DNA of 64,000 bases from DATFVA01 sp963811905 (GCA_963811905.1 CAWETK010000023.1:1-64000); one strand, 5' to 3'; shown: positions 34,781 to 44,050, numbered from the stretch's first letter. Program-made: numbers and translations. Notes: generated by a model not told the origin, from the sequence alone.

Positions 34781-36802
34781 CTACCTGGCAAGTGTAATCT
34801 TAATAACCTTATTGGTAGTACCGGCATTAAGTCTTAATATATACACCCCGCTTGAAAGTGCATCAGCATTAAGTGTAAAAGAATAATTTCCGGCTTCTTT
34901 AAATTCATTTGTCAGTACTTTTACCTGGTTTCCCAGTATATCATAAAGGATTAACTTAACTCTCGATCCGTTTGGAACCGAGTAATTTATCCTTGTTGAC
35001 GGGTTGAACGGATTAGGATAATTCTGTTCAAGAACAAAATCCGATGCTGCAGGAACATCAATTGTGACTTCCTTGCTGTAGGTATAAGATCCGTCAAAGT
35101 CTATTTGCTTCAGTCTGTATGTAAACAGTCCTTTTGAACTGTTCTGATCAACAAAACTATAGTGTTTCGGTGTGGAAACTGTACCTGAACCCTGAACAAA
35201 TCCTATTGTGTTATAGTCAAAGCCTTCAGATTTCTTCTCAATTTCAAACCCGCGGTTATTTTTTTCAGTAGCCGTATTCCATTCAAGGTTAACCTTTCCG
35301 CCAGTTACTATCGCCGAGAATGATTGAAGTTCAACCGGTGTTGGAAAATAGTTTACGGCGTCAAGAGCGTTTAATATTCCCCAGCCGTAGAGGTTATCAG
35401 GACTGCTGCTCTGTGATGCGGTATTTCTCATTGCATCCCTTACCTGCATTGCCGTGAGTCCCGGATTTGCCGATAAGATCAATGCTGCGACTCCTGCCGA
35501 GAGCGGACAGCTGAAAGATGTTCCGCTTGCGTATGAGTATGAATGGTCACCGTAAGGGGAAGCAACTACATCGCCATCTCCGAGGGCCATAATATCCGGT
35601 TTGGTCCGCCCGTCTGCTGTCGGACCAACGCTGCTGAAAGAGGATCTGCCGCCTGAAAGTCCAACTGCACCGGCTGTAATGACGCTGTCTCCGTCAGCCG
35701 GGGCGCCCAGTGTATTGTGAGAAGAATTATTGCCTGCATTTCCTGCAGAGTTCACAACTACTATACCCAGATAAGCAGCATAATCTGCTCCGATAGTACT
35801 AATTGCGGTATTACCATCCATATCCATCCACGAATAGCTCTGCCATGGGGGATCGAATTCCAAATAACTTAGCGAGGTTGAAGTAACATCAACACCTATA
35901 CTGTCAGCCCATTCCATTGCGGCAATCCAGTTATCTTCTTCAATCGGTGTTTCACTGTCGGTATTTTCTGTTTTCGCAAGAATATATGAAGAACTAAATG
36001 CAGGGCCGATCAGGTGACCGGGAGCGTATCCTCCTATTGTGGAGAGAGTTTCTGTACCGTGTGAACCATCTCCGGAATCTGACTGGTTGCCGACGTTAGG
36101 ATCGTGGTTTACAAAATCATAAGCAGCGATAATATCCATCGAGAGGAATGCATCATGGCTTAACCTGCTGAATCCGGCATCCATAAGACAAACGGTCACA
36201 CCCTGACCGGTAAATCCCATATCGTGTACAGCAGGTACGTTTATCTGCTGAAGCTGGGCATATGATTCTCCATAATCGTAGCTGTGAATCCCCGCAGGCT
36301 GAGTAACATTACTTAATATTTCGTGAACAGCATTCATGTCAGTCTCAGGCTCGTATCCGCTTTTCATCTTATAAACAACATCAAGTTTCTTAACGATAGG
36401 CAGAGCCTCAATTTCTGTCAGGTGAGATTTAGTCACTGTCCCACTGACTGCATTCAGCCATTTTGAAGGCCAATTGATAGTGAGTCCTTCAGCTTTAATT
36501 TCAGCGATGTAGGCAGGATTAACAGGTATATCCTTCATAGTTAACAAGGCATTTTTACCCAGCACCTTCGCTCTTCTCTCAAGCGATTTTTCACTGACAA
36601 CAGTCAAAGGCTGACTGAAATATGCATCGGTATTCTGTCCCTTATCAGTGAAATAGATCCAAACGAGAAGTTGTTCATCAGAAGAAGCATTGCTCATCCG
36701 TGTCTGTAGTGCCGTTGTTATCTTGCTCAGAGGTCCCTGCTGTGCAAATCCCGTTGCAAACAAGCATAACAAAAACATTGGTAAATAAATTTTTCTCATC
36801 AT
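34781..36802 (-). CDS. T9SS-sorted subtilisin-like serine protease
   Basis: Secreted S8 family peptidase. A signal peptide (about 1-20, GFAQQ) and an inhibitor-like propeptide (about 45-150) precede the catalytic domain. The triad is D208 in VCLMDAGFS, H248 in GDGSHGTETL and S429 in SGTSFSCP; N355 in NSAGNAG forms the oxyanion hole. A beta-rich linker follows, then the T9SS type A sorting domain with NYPNPFNPST and the closing GVYILRLNAG. It should be exported by the type IX system and anchored or released at the surface. It is complete, with no frame break. Confidence 0.93.
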   Translation of the reverse strand: MMRKIYLPMFLLCLFATGFAQQGPLSKITTALQTRMSNASSDEQLLVWIYFTDKGQNTDAYFSQPLTVVSEKSLERRAKVLGKNALLTMKDIPVNPAYIAEIKAEGLTINWPSKWLNAVSGTVTKSHLTEIEALPIVKKLDVVYKMKSGYEPETDMNAVHEILSNVTQPAGIHSYDYGESYAQLQQINVPAVHDMGFTGQGVTVCLMDAGFSRLSHDAFLSMDIIAAYDFVNHDPNVGNQSDSGDGSHGTETLSTIGGYAPGHLIGPAFSSSYILAKTENTDSETPIEEDNWIAAMEWADSIGVDVTSTSLSYLEFDPPWQSYSWMDMDGNTAISTIGADYAAYLGIVVVNSAGNAGNNSSHNTLGAPADGDSVITAGAVGLSGGRSSFSSVGPTADGRTKPDIMALGDGDVVASPYGDHSYSYASGTSFSCPLSAGVAALILSANPGLTAMQVRDAMRNTASQSSSPDNLYGWGILNALDAVNYFPTPVELQSFSAIVTGGKVNLEWNTATEKNNRGFEIEKKSEGFDYNTIGFVQGSGTVSTPKHYSFVDQNSSKGLFTYRLKQIDFDGSYTYSKEVTIDVPAASDFVLEQNYPNPFNPSTRINYSVPNGSRVKLILYDILGNQVKVLTNEFKEAGNYSFTLNADALSSGVYILRLNAGTTNKVIKITLAR

Positions 36803-36819
36803 ATAACTCCGGAAAATAT

Positions 36820-38874
36820 TTATATAAATAAATTAGTTACTTTGCCCGTGTTCCGTTTTTCACATTCTGATCGACAGTAAGAATATTCAAGACCCCCGCC
36901 TTCATTTTCAACTGCTAATACCATTCCCTGCGATTCAAGTCCCATTAACTTTGCAGGTTTCAGGTTAGCAACCAGTATAATTTTCCTTCCAATAAGTTCT
37001 TCTGCTTTATAACTTTTGGCGATGCCTGCAAGTACCTGGCGCTCACTATCATCAAGTCTTACTTTTAATTTAAGGAGTTTATTGCTTTTAGGCACGTTAA
37101 CGGCTTCAACAATTTCCGCTACCTTAAGCTTAATTTTATCAAAATCCTCAATAGATATAAGGTTATTTTTTATATCCTCTTCATTTTTTGGACCTAATTT
37201 TTCTACCTGTTGTTCGATGATCTCATCCTCGATTTTGGGAAATATTATTTCAGTTTTGTTCAAAATATGTCCTGTTTTCAGATTCTCCCCTCCCAGTTCA
37301 TTCCAGTTAACCGGGGCAGAATTCAGCATCCTGAAGATTTTTTCGGATGAGAAAGGAATAACAGGTGAGAATAAACCTGCCAGGGTATAAATGGCATGTA
37401 GACACACATTAAGGGTTGTTCCGCATTTTTCCTTATTGCTTTTTACGGTGATCCATGGTTCCGAATCATTAAAATATTTATTTCCGGCACGGGCAAGGTT
37501 CATAATTTCCGTTACACCGTCTTTTATCCTGTAGCAGTCAAATAGTTCTGAAACTTTCGCCGGAGATCCGGAAATAACTTTCAGCATTTCTTCATCAATA
37601 TTTTCAATATTCAACTTTGCCGGAACCTTACCGTCAAAATGCTTATGAACAAAGGTGAAAGTCCTGTTAACAAAGTTTCCGAGGATATCGGCAAGTTCAC
37701 TGTTATTCCTTAACTGGAATTCCTTCCAGTAAAAATCGGTATCACGGGTCTCCGGCAGATTTGCTGCAAGTGTATACCTGAGGGGATCGGCAGGGAAAAT
37801 TTTCAGGAAATCGATAACATCAATTCCCCAGTTATGGCTTTTCGAAAACTTCTTCCCCTGGAAATTAAGAAATTCATTTGCGGGAACATTCTGCGGAAGA
37901 ATATACTTCTCCTTGTCGCCTTCATTCCATGCCATCAGCATCGCAGGGAAAATAATACAATGGAAAACCACATTGTCTTTCCCAATAAAAGCTATGTACC
38001 TGGTATTCTCACCCTGCCAGTATTCTCTCCAGAGATCTTCATTACCCCGCTGCTTTGACAATTCTTTCGTAGCTGAAATGTATCCGAGCACAGCCTCAAA
38101 CCATACATATAGTACTTTACCATTAGCTGAATCAAGCGGCACCGGAACGCCCCAATCGAGGTCGCGCGTATAAGCACGGTCTTTCAGTCCCGCTTTGAAC
38201 CATCCCCGGCAGTACTGCAGTACATTTTCTTTCCAGCCGTAATTCTCGCCGCTGATTTTAACGTACTCTTCAAGCTTAGGCTGATAATCACCAAGAGGAA
38301 AATACCAGTGAGAAGTTTCCTTCAGTACCGGAGTCTTACCGCTGATTTTACTTTTAGGATTTTTTAATTCTGAAGGTTCATAAAGTGCTCCGCAGTTCTC
38401 ACATTCATCGCTCCTTGCTTCTTCGTAGCCGCAGTTGGGACAGGTTCCTTCAACATAGCGGTCGGGAAGAAACATTTTAACTTCCTCATCATAGAACTGC
38501 ATCGTTTTCTTTTCTTTAAGCATACCCCGGTTATAGAACTCGAGGAAGAATTCTTTCGCGGTCTCATGGTGAACAGGTATAGACGTCCTGGAATAAATAT
38601 CAAAACTGATCCCAAACTGCTCAAATGCCTTCTTGTTTATCTCGTGATAACGGTCAATTATTACCTGCGGACTTACTTTTTCTTTATCTGCACTTATAGT
38701 AATAGGCACTCCGTGTTCATCCGATCCGCATATATAAAGTACATCATTGCCTTTCATCCTGTGGTAGCGGACGAAAATATCCGCCGGCAGGTAGGCACCG
38801 CTTAAATGGCCTAAATGAATTGGTCCGTTTGCGTAGGGAAGAGCTGAAGTTACAAGTATTTTCTCTTTTGCCAA
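36820..38874 (-). CDS. metG: Methionyl-tRNA synthetase
   Basis: Charges tRNA-Met. The HIGH-type motif is in PYANGPIHLGHLSGAYL. The zinc ligands lie in CPNCGYEEARSDECENCG, and KFSKS takes the KMSKS position. The C-terminal tRNA-binding EMAP/Trbp111-like domain (KIKLKVAEIVEAVNVPKSN) is fused, as in E. coli. Length is 684 residues. An IS4-family element is inserted about 100 bp upstream of its start, which may alter its promoter. The T9SS protease gene begins 17 nt downstream. Confidence 0.96.
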   Translation of the reverse strand: MAKEKILVTSALPYANGPIHLGHLSGAYLPADIFVRYHRMKGNDVLYICGSDEHGVPITISADKEKVSPQVIIDRYHEINKKAFEQFGISFDIYSRTSIPVHHETAKEFFLEFYNRGMLKEKKTMQFYDEEVKMFLPDRYVEGTCPNCGYEEARSDECENCGALYEPSELKNPKSKISGKTPVLKETSHWYFPLGDYQPKLEEYVKISGENYGWKENVLQYCRGWFKAGLKDRAYTRDLDWGVPVPLDSANGKVLYVWFEAVLGYISATKELSKQRGNEDLWREYWQGENTRYIAFIGKDNVVFHCIIFPAMLMAWNEGDKEKYILPQNVPANEFLNFQGKKFSKSHNWGIDVIDFLKIFPADPLRYTLAANLPETRDTDFYWKEFQLRNNSELADILGNFVNRTFTFVHKHFDGKVPAKLNIENIDEEMLKVISGSPAKVSELFDCYRIKDGVTEIMNLARAGNKYFNDSEPWITVKSNKEKCGTTLNVCLHAIYTLAGLFSPVIPFSSEKIFRMLNSAPVNWNELGGENLKTGHILNKTEIIFPKIEDEIIEQQVEKLGPKNEEDIKNNLISIEDFDKIKLKVAEIVEAVNVPKSNKLLKLKVRLDDSERQVLAGIAKSYKAEELIGRKIILVANLKPAKLMGLESQGMVLAVENEGGGLEYSYCRSECEKRNTGKVTNLFI

Positions 38875-38974
38875 TCTGATTCCATTTCCTCCGAATAAGA
38901 ATAATAAATATAAGTAAAAGTAAGCAAGATTGGAATATTCAAGCCTTTCTCAAAAGTGATTCTTCTTGGCTGAT

Positions 38975-40349
38975 CATATCTGTCCAAGACGATAGAATAA
39001 AAAAATAAAGAATCCCTCAAAAAAGGGTGGTAAATTTGTTTTGACAAAAAATAAACAACCAAACCTTTAGAGAGGGACTCATGGTAAATGTAACACTTTT
39101 CAGCCAGATATTAAATCTTATAGACAGGAATTTATTTACAAAGACAGTAGAAAAATATAAGACCGATAAACATAGTAAGGGAATAAACAGCTGGACGCAT
39201 TTAGTGACAATGCTATTCTGTCATTTCTCGAAGGCACAGTCATTAAGGGAAATAACAAATGGACTGATGTCAATAGCGGGGAATCTGAATCATTTGGGAA
39301 TACAGGGAAAAACACCAAAGAAATCATCGTTATCCTATATAAATGCAGCAAGAGATTGGCAGATGTTCAGGGGATTTTATTTTCAGTTATTTGAACACTT
39401 ACAAAATCAGGGTCAATTTAAGAGGAAAAAATTCAAGAAAATAAAACGCAAGATATATTTACTGGATTCAACAATAATCAGCGTATGTCTGAAGGTATTT
39501 GATTGGGCAAAATACAAACAGGAAAAAGGAGCAATAAAACTGCACACAATGCTTGATTATGACGGATGTCTACCCAAATATGTATATATGAGTGAGGCAA
39601 AGCGATCAGATGTAAAGCACGCCCAGTATATGCTTATGCCAAGAAGGTCAGTTATTGTAGCAGACCGGGCTTATGAGGATTTTGATATGCTCTATCAATG
39701 GAATAAGGATGATATATATTTTGTACTAATGCTTAAAGATCAGATAAAGTATGAGCAAATAGAAGAATTGCCATTGCCGGATGGAAGAGATGAATATATC
39801 ATAAAAGATGAGATAATAAGATTAACCGGTACGGATACAAAAGAACTTTACCCGGAGAAACTAAGACGGGTAGTTATATATATCGAAAAAGATCACCGTA
39901 AAATCGAATTAATAACCAATAATTTTTCTTGGACAGCATCTACAGTTGCAGAGTTGTATAAGCAGAGATGGATGATAGAGATATTCTTCAAAGAATTAAA
40001 ACAACACTTAAAAATCAAATCTTTTATTGGTACCAGTGAGAATGCAATGTGGATACAGATTTGGACAGCAATGATAAGTTTGTTGATATTAAGATATTTG
40101 AAGGAAATTGCAAAATATGGATGGAGTCTATCAAATCTGATTGCTTTTCTGAGGATGAATTTATTTGTAAAGATAGGATTGATTGAATGGTTAGATAATC
40201 CATTTAAGCCTCCGGAGGATTTTTCGATAGAAAACAGGCAGATAAATTTATTTTAATGGGGGATTGAAAATGAAAAGCAGAAAAATCTGTCCAATACTGA
40301 CGATTATCGAACCTTTTTATTTATTTATAATTTAATTTGGACAGCAGTG
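38975..40349 (+). mobile_element. IS4-family insertion sequence, complete
   Basis: A 1375-bp element with one transposase gene. The ends are imperfect inverted repeats: CATATCTGTCCAA on the left and, read inward from the right, CACTGCTGTCCAA (10 of 13 match). It is flanked directly by TGGCTGAT at 38967-38974 and 40350-40357, an 8-bp target duplication, so the insertion seems recent. A further copy of the left-end motif ATCTGTCCAA lies at 40285-40294 in direct orientation. It sits upstream of metG. Confidence 0.88.
39081..40256 (+). CDS. IS4-family transposase (DUF4372 type)
   Basis: DDE transposase. The N-terminal domain (FSQILNLIDRNLFTKTVEKY) is typical of DUF4372 members. The catalytic acidic residues lie in YLLDSTIISV (first Asp), VIVADRAYEDFDML (second Asp) and the YKQRWMIEIFFKELK block (Glu). 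That block matches the IS4 signature Y-x2-R-x3-E-x6-K. Length is 391 residues with no break, so it could be active. GAGGG lies shortly before the ATG at 39081. It is complete inside the element with inverted repeats on both sides. Confidence 0.93.
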   Translation: MVNVTLFSQILNLIDRNLFTKTVEKYKTDKHSKGINSWTHLVTMLFCHFSKAQSLREITNGLMSIAGNLNHLGIQGKTPKKSSLSYINAARDWQMFRGFYFQLFEHLQNQGQFKRKKFKKIKRKIYLLDSTIISVCLKVFDWAKYKQEKGAIKLHTMLDYDGCLPKYVYMSEAKRSDVKHAQYMLMPRRSVIVADRAYEDFDMLYQWNKDDIYFVLMLKDQIKYEQIEELPLPDGRDEYIIKDEIIRLTGTDTKELYPEKLRRVVIYIEKDHRKIELITNNFSWTASTVAELYKQRWMIEIFFKELKQHLKIKSFIGTSENAMWIQIWTAMISLLILRYLKEIAKYGWSLSNLIAFLRMNLFVKIGLIEWLDNPFKPPEDFSIENRQINLF

Positions 40350-40784
40350 TGGCTGATGTATTAACCCCAATTTTGTCAATCTTGCCATTGCCTTCTGTCT
40401 ATCACTAATCCGCCTATTCTGAACTGTTTACCTTCCTGCCTTCTTGTCTGCTAAAACTGCTTTTTGTGTTTTTTCTAACAGCCACTTTTAAAGCTCTTGA
40501 CCATGTGAAAATATTTTATAGTTTTGTAAGTGAGATTGGTTGTAAACAGAAACTGGCAGAAAATTTATTTTCTACCGGAAAGGTTTGGAACCAATCTCTT
40601 TTTTTATTCCTGACCTTATTTCAATCCCATCAGATCATGTGCCGCAATATACATCACATTCGTCTATAGGTACCGGGAAAGTGCCCGGCTGGTTCGGGGT
40701 TTCGGTATGGAAGCTCTGGTGGTCTCAGACGGATCGCTTTACACGTGAATGCAAAATCATTACGCTTTCACTGCGGAACAATAA
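40350..40784. other. Gene-poor stretch between IS and Asp-box gene
   Basis: No gene is supported. It contains the structured element at 40532-40605, a small CCGGG/CCCGG hairpin at 40673-40688, and TCGCTTTACAC at 40733, which matches half of the 24-kb palindromic repeat. Two short plus-strand frames here resemble nothing known. Confidence 0.5.
40532..40605 (+). ncRNA. Candidate structured RNA or attenuator
   Basis: On the plus strand a 10-bp perfect stem GAGATTGGTT/AACCAATCTC closes a 47-nt loop and is followed at once by seven T residues. The loop holds a nested hairpin AGAAAAT-TT-ATTTTCT flanked by pairing GG and CC. It looks like an intrinsic terminator at the end of a short transcript, but I recognise no RNA family, and no downstream plus-strand gene would be controlled. 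Confidence 0.4.
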
Positions 40785-40812
40785 TAAAAAGGGAGAGCGT
40801 TTCTGCTCTCCC
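40785..40812 (-). terminator. Terminator after the Asp-box gene
   Basis: On the minus strand GGGAGAGC and GCTCTCCC form an 8-bp stem with a 6-nt loop, followed by a U tract (TTTTTATTATTG). It lies about 45 nt past the stop at 40857. Confidence 0.9.
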
Positions 40813-40856
40813 TCCGCAACCTTATGAGCCGGGAATTCCTTTCCGGCAAGCGCAAA

Positions 40857-41039
40857 TCATCTGAGAAGAATCATTTTCTTCGTGCTGGTGAAACTGCCTG
40901 ATTCTATCCTGTAATAATATACTCCGCTTGCAAGGTTTGATGCATTGAATGTAACGTTATAGCTGCCTGCCTGCCTGAATCCGTTTTCAATTTCGGCAAC
41001 TCTCTCACCAAGTGGATTGTACACATCTATATGTACCAT
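40857..41039 (-). CDS. C-terminal piece of the Asp-box T9SS protein
   Basis: These 60 codons encode the second half of a T9SS type A sorting domain: the strand VHIDVYNPLGERVAEI and the closing GVYYYRIESGSF. The first half (NYPNPFNP) ends the 626-residue frame at 41062 in another frame. Two missing bases within about 30 nt (near 41070-41080 and 41047-41050) would join them as NPDYTKISYSIPENG. It is therefore the tail of the upstream gene, not a separate protein. Confidence 0.75.
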   Translation of the reverse strand: MVHIDVYNPLGERVAEIENGFRQAGSYNVTFNASNLASGVYYYRIESGSFTSTKKMILLR

Positions 41040-41061
41040 TCCGTTTTCGGGATGCTGTAGC

Positions 41062-42942
41062 TTATTTCGTGTAGTCGGGATTGAAAGGATTCGGATAGTT
41101 CTGACTTAATGCAAACTCTTTCGGTGTATTATTATTTTCCTCCCTTACTGAGGTAATAATCTCATTAGCAGGACGCCAGAAAATTCCTGTTGAGAAAGTA
41201 GCGCACATTAAATTCTGTCCGCTGATGTTGAAGGCTTCAACTGCACTGGTAGAACCATAGGGCGGTAAGCCATCATTTATCGATGTCCATGTATTTCCAT
41301 AATCTGTCGTTTTATATGCATAGCCTTCGGCTGTACCTGCAAGTACTGTTGAACCATATGCTTCAACAGTCAGCATTATCGTTGAGGTCATTCCGTTATT
41401 CTTCAATGTCCAGTTGTTCCCGCCGTCGTCAGATACATAAACACCATCCCCTGCAGCAGCAAACAGGTAGTTATCAGCTTCTACAACTTTATGTACAGAA
41501 GAATAATTTGATAACCCGTTGGAGGTCTGTACCCACGTTAAGCCGTCATCTGTAGAACGGAATATGAAACCGCTGAAGGTTGTTGAGGCATAAATGTCTG
41601 AACCGATGAACGCAAAGTTTTCAATGTCCGTGTCACTGAGATCACTGCCTAACGGCGACCAGCTGTCTCCGTTATCGGTTGATCTGAAAGCACCCGCTGA
41701 AAATGTTGCCGCTAAAACAGTATTGCCTTGTGCGCCGACTGTCCTGATGTAAGTTTCTCTTACCGACGACATAACCCTTTCCCAGGTGTCTCCGCCGTCG
41801 GTCGACCTTAATAAGCCGTCTGTTAATGTTGCGGCAAATAATGCCGAATCGCTTTTCGCAAATCCGCGGATCCCTGATGTATTAATATTCGGAAAAGGCT
41901 CCCATGTTAATCCGTCATCATGAGATATAAAAGCTCCGTTATCGAATGTTCCGGCTAATGTTCCGGCATCTGTATTAAGGAAAACTCTTACACTCGAGGC
42001 GTGGAACCCCGCCGAATAACTGTTCCAGGTATCACCATTATCTGTTGATTTATAAACACCGTCTGCACTGGCTGCGTATAACGTGCCATTGGAATTGAGA
42101 AAATCTCCGATGTAAGGATTGTCAATCTGAACAACAGGGTTCCAGGTTGCACCCTGGTCTGTTGATACGAAAGCTCCGCCTTTCGCCACTCCCACGAACA
42201 TCCTGTCGCTGTACAGTCCCATTGAATAAACCGCAGTAGGCACAAGGTTGTTGGTGATCGAGGTCCAGTTTGCACCCTGGTCAGTCGAAACAAAAATACC
42301 ATCGTTTGTACCTGCGAATACCTGCGACCTGCCTAAGATTCCCATCGCGTGAATGCTTCCGCCGGTAATCCCGTTGTTTGCGTATTCCCATGTATCTCCG
42401 TTGTCGGGCGACATATATACTCCCTCGTCAGTGCCGGCAAATAGATAAGCCCCAAGCGCAGTGACATTATTAACGAAAGGATCAGTCATTCCTGTATCAA
42501 CACGCGTCCAGAAGTTCGCATTGTCGACAGACCTGTATACGCCATTCATTGTAGCAGCAAATAATACGGTATCGATGGAAGTCATTGAATATACGTTGTC
42601 TGTACTTATCCCGTTATCGGTTTCAGTCCACGACTCACCCATGTCGTCCGACCGGAAAATCCCTTCAAAACAGCATGCATAAATTGAAGACGAAGTGGAA
42701 TAGATATCGTAAATATAAGTTGTCGGAAGTCCTGAACTTGCATTTGTCCATGTAAGCCCGCTGTCAGTACTCTTATAAACACCGGACAATGTACCGGCAA
42801 AGATCAGAGAATCCTGATTAGCAAGACAGTTCACAACCCCTGCATCCGGACCCGAGGGAACCTGCCATTGAGCATTTGAAACACCCATAAAAATCAACCC
42901 CAATAATAAAGTAGAAACAGAGAATCTGAATAGTTTTTGCAT
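41062..42942 (-). CDS. Asp-box repeat T9SS protein, frameshifted tail
   Basis: Secreted beta-propeller-like protein. A signal peptide (about 1-24, GVSNAQ) is followed by 13 Asp-box motifs of the form S-x-D-x-G-x-T-W (for example STDSGLTW, SPDNGDTW, STDGGDTW, TTDYGNTW), about 40 residues apart, as in BNR/VPS10-type propellers. With 13 motifs it may form two propellers. It ends in NYPNPFNPDYTK, the start of a T9SS sorting domain, and the rest of the domain continues in another frame at 40857-41039. It probably binds surface polymers; a glycosidase activity is not shown. Confidence 0.82.
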   Translation of the reverse strand: MQKLFRFSVSTLLLGLIFMGVSNAQWQVPSGPDAGVVNCLANQDSLIFAGTLSGVYKSTDSGLTWTNASSGLPTTYIYDIYSTSSSIYACCFEGIFRSDDMGESWTETDNGISTDNVYSMTSIDTVLFAATMNGVYRSVDNANFWTRVDTGMTDPFVNNVTALGAYLFAGTDEGVYMSPDNGDTWEYANNGITGGSIHAMGILGRSQVFAGTNDGIFVSTDQGANWTSITNNLVPTAVYSMGLYSDRMFVGVAKGGAFVSTDQGATWNPVVQIDNPYIGDFLNSNGTLYAASADGVYKSTDNGDTWNSYSAGFHASSVRVFLNTDAGTLAGTFDNGAFISHDDGLTWEPFPNINTSGIRGFAKSDSALFAATLTDGLLRSTDGGDTWERVMSSVRETYIRTVGAQGNTVLAATFSAGAFRSTDNGDSWSPLGSDLSDTDIENFAFIGSDIYASTTFSGFIFRSTDDGLTWVQTSNGLSNYSSVHKVVEADNYLFAAAGDGVYVSDDGGNNWTLKNNGMTSTIMLTVEAYGSTVLAGTAEGYAYKTTDYGNTWTSINDGLPPYGSTSAVEAFNISGQNLMCATFSTGIFWRPANEIITSVREENNNTPKEFALSQNYPNPFNPDYTK

Positions 42943-43030
42943 TATATCTCCAGCGAAAAATTAGAAAATATAGTTGATTGTTTATTTGTTATGGTAAGAA
43001 CATTTTGGTTTCGTTTCAGCAAAAGAAATA

Positions 43031-43861
43031 TTACGGGATCTGGATATAACGGGAAATATTATTTTTAAATTCGCCCGGGGTTATTCCGATTGACCAGAAA
43101 CTGAGAAACACCATCTTTAGTGAGACCGCAAAACTCGGGTGATTCACAAACATAGTTGTTATACTGGGTTTAAGAGAAACCCTGTCATTCAACGCAAGCA
43201 TCGTAATTGTGCTGTCGCTTATACACAGTTTCATAGTTAGTTTATCTACTACTTTTATCTGTTCACCTATCTCTTCGTATTTTTCCAGTGTTGAAATGAA
43301 CAGATCTCTTTCATCTTTCGTTTTGATATCGTAGTACTCGTAAATGCATTTGAAATCAACGTTTCTTTTTAACAAATTTCTTTCATAATCAAGATTTTCC
43401 TCAAGGGAAAATGAATAAGGACTTTTGGAAAACAGCATCAGCTCTTCTTTTGTATTGTCCTGAATAGAGAGCCATCGATCCTTTATCTGCTCCTTCTCGG
43501 TTAATATTTCAATATAATCAAGCGGTTCGGACGTTCCTGCCTGTGCGGCTTTCAGCTTCATCAGGTCTTCCTGAAGTTTATCCGCAACAAACTTCTTCCT
43601 GTCAAATTCGGTGCTTATATTTTTCATTACAATATCAGGACTAACGCTGCTGAAGACTTTTATGCCGTTTTTATAACTCTGACTTGCAAGCCCCTTTTTA
43701 ACCAGGTTCTGCAGGATTTCGTATGTTTTGGTACGTGTGACTGAGGTAATCTGCGATACATCCGGAGCGGTGAACTCATTCTTTTGCAGCAATGCCAGGT
43801 ATACTTCGGCTTCCCTCCTTGGAATGTCTAAGAGTTGTAGCTTTTCTATCAAATCCTGCAT
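43031..43861 (-). CDS. TrmB-type transcriptional regulator
   Basis: DNA-binding regulator of the TrmB family, best known from archaeal sugar control but also in bacteria. An N-terminal winged-helix domain (DIPRREAEVYLALLQKNEFTAP, VTRTKTYEILQNLVKKGL) is followed by a coiled stretch (about 80-110) and a C-terminal domain resembling the TrmB effector domain. I start it at ATG 43861, because AAGGA lies 5 nt before it and the longer frame from 43927 would begin upstream of the predicted start point. A 9-bp dyad overlaps that point, so it probably represses itself. The nearby acyl-chain operon is a possible second target. Confidence 0.8.
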   Translation of the reverse strand: MQDLIEKLQLLDIPRREAEVYLALLQKNEFTAPDVSQITSVTRTKTYEILQNLVKKGLASQSYKNGIKVFSSVSPDIVMKNISTEFDRKKFVADKLQEDLMKLKAAQAGTSEPLDYIEILTEKEQIKDRWLSIQDNTKEELMLFSKSPYSFSLEENLDYERNLLKRNVDFKCIYEYYDIKTKDERDLFISTLEKYEEIGEQIKVVDKLTMKLCISDSTITMLALNDRVSLKPSITTMFVNHPSFAVSLKMVFLSFWSIGITPGEFKNNISRYIQIP

Positions 43862-43884
43862 TTCTGTCCTTAATTGTAATGTAT

Positions 43885-43916
43885 CCCCTATGGGAGGCTG
43901 TATCTCTCCATAGGGG
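43885..43916 (-). promoter_or_regulatory. Dyad operator at the TrmB-type gene
   Basis: CCCCTATGG and CCATAGGGG form a perfect 9-bp inverted repeat with a 14-nt spacer; the arms extend further inward with a mismatch. It covers the expected transcription start of the regulator gene, a classic place for a repressor site. Confidence 0.7.
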
Positions 43917-43920
43917 CACG

Positions 43921-43951
43921 CTAACATACCAAATCAGAAAACAATAGTCAA
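43921..43951 (-). promoter_or_regulatory. Bacteroidota-type promoter of the TrmB-type gene
   Basis: On the minus strand TTG, a 20-nt spacer and TATGTTAG are found, one mismatch from TTG-N20-TAnnTTTG. The start point would fall near 43914, inside the dyad. Confidence 0.6.
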
Positions 43952-44017
43952 TCTCTTACGGGAATGTCTTTTTCTTGTTAAAATTTCTACGGCAGGACCC
44001 TCTTCCTGAACTCAATG

Positions 44018-44050
44018 TCCATTGAATGACTACTGAATGATTACTGAATG
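44018..44050 (+). repeat. 11-nt tandem repeat, three units
   Basis: Units TCCATTGAATG, ACTACTGAATG and ATTACTGAATG follow one another, with a decayed unit on each side. The array lies between the acyl-carrier gene and the regulator gene. The core ACTGAAT is also seen in the 52201 array. Confidence 0.75.

Noticed and set aside
36820..38874. KFSKS in place of KMSKS in methionyl-tRNA synthetase
   Set aside because: This is an ordinary variant of the motif and not a sign of loss of function.
43031..43861. TrmB-type regulator as a sign of transfer from archaea
   Set aside because: The family is also widespread in bacteria, and I see no difference in base use around it.
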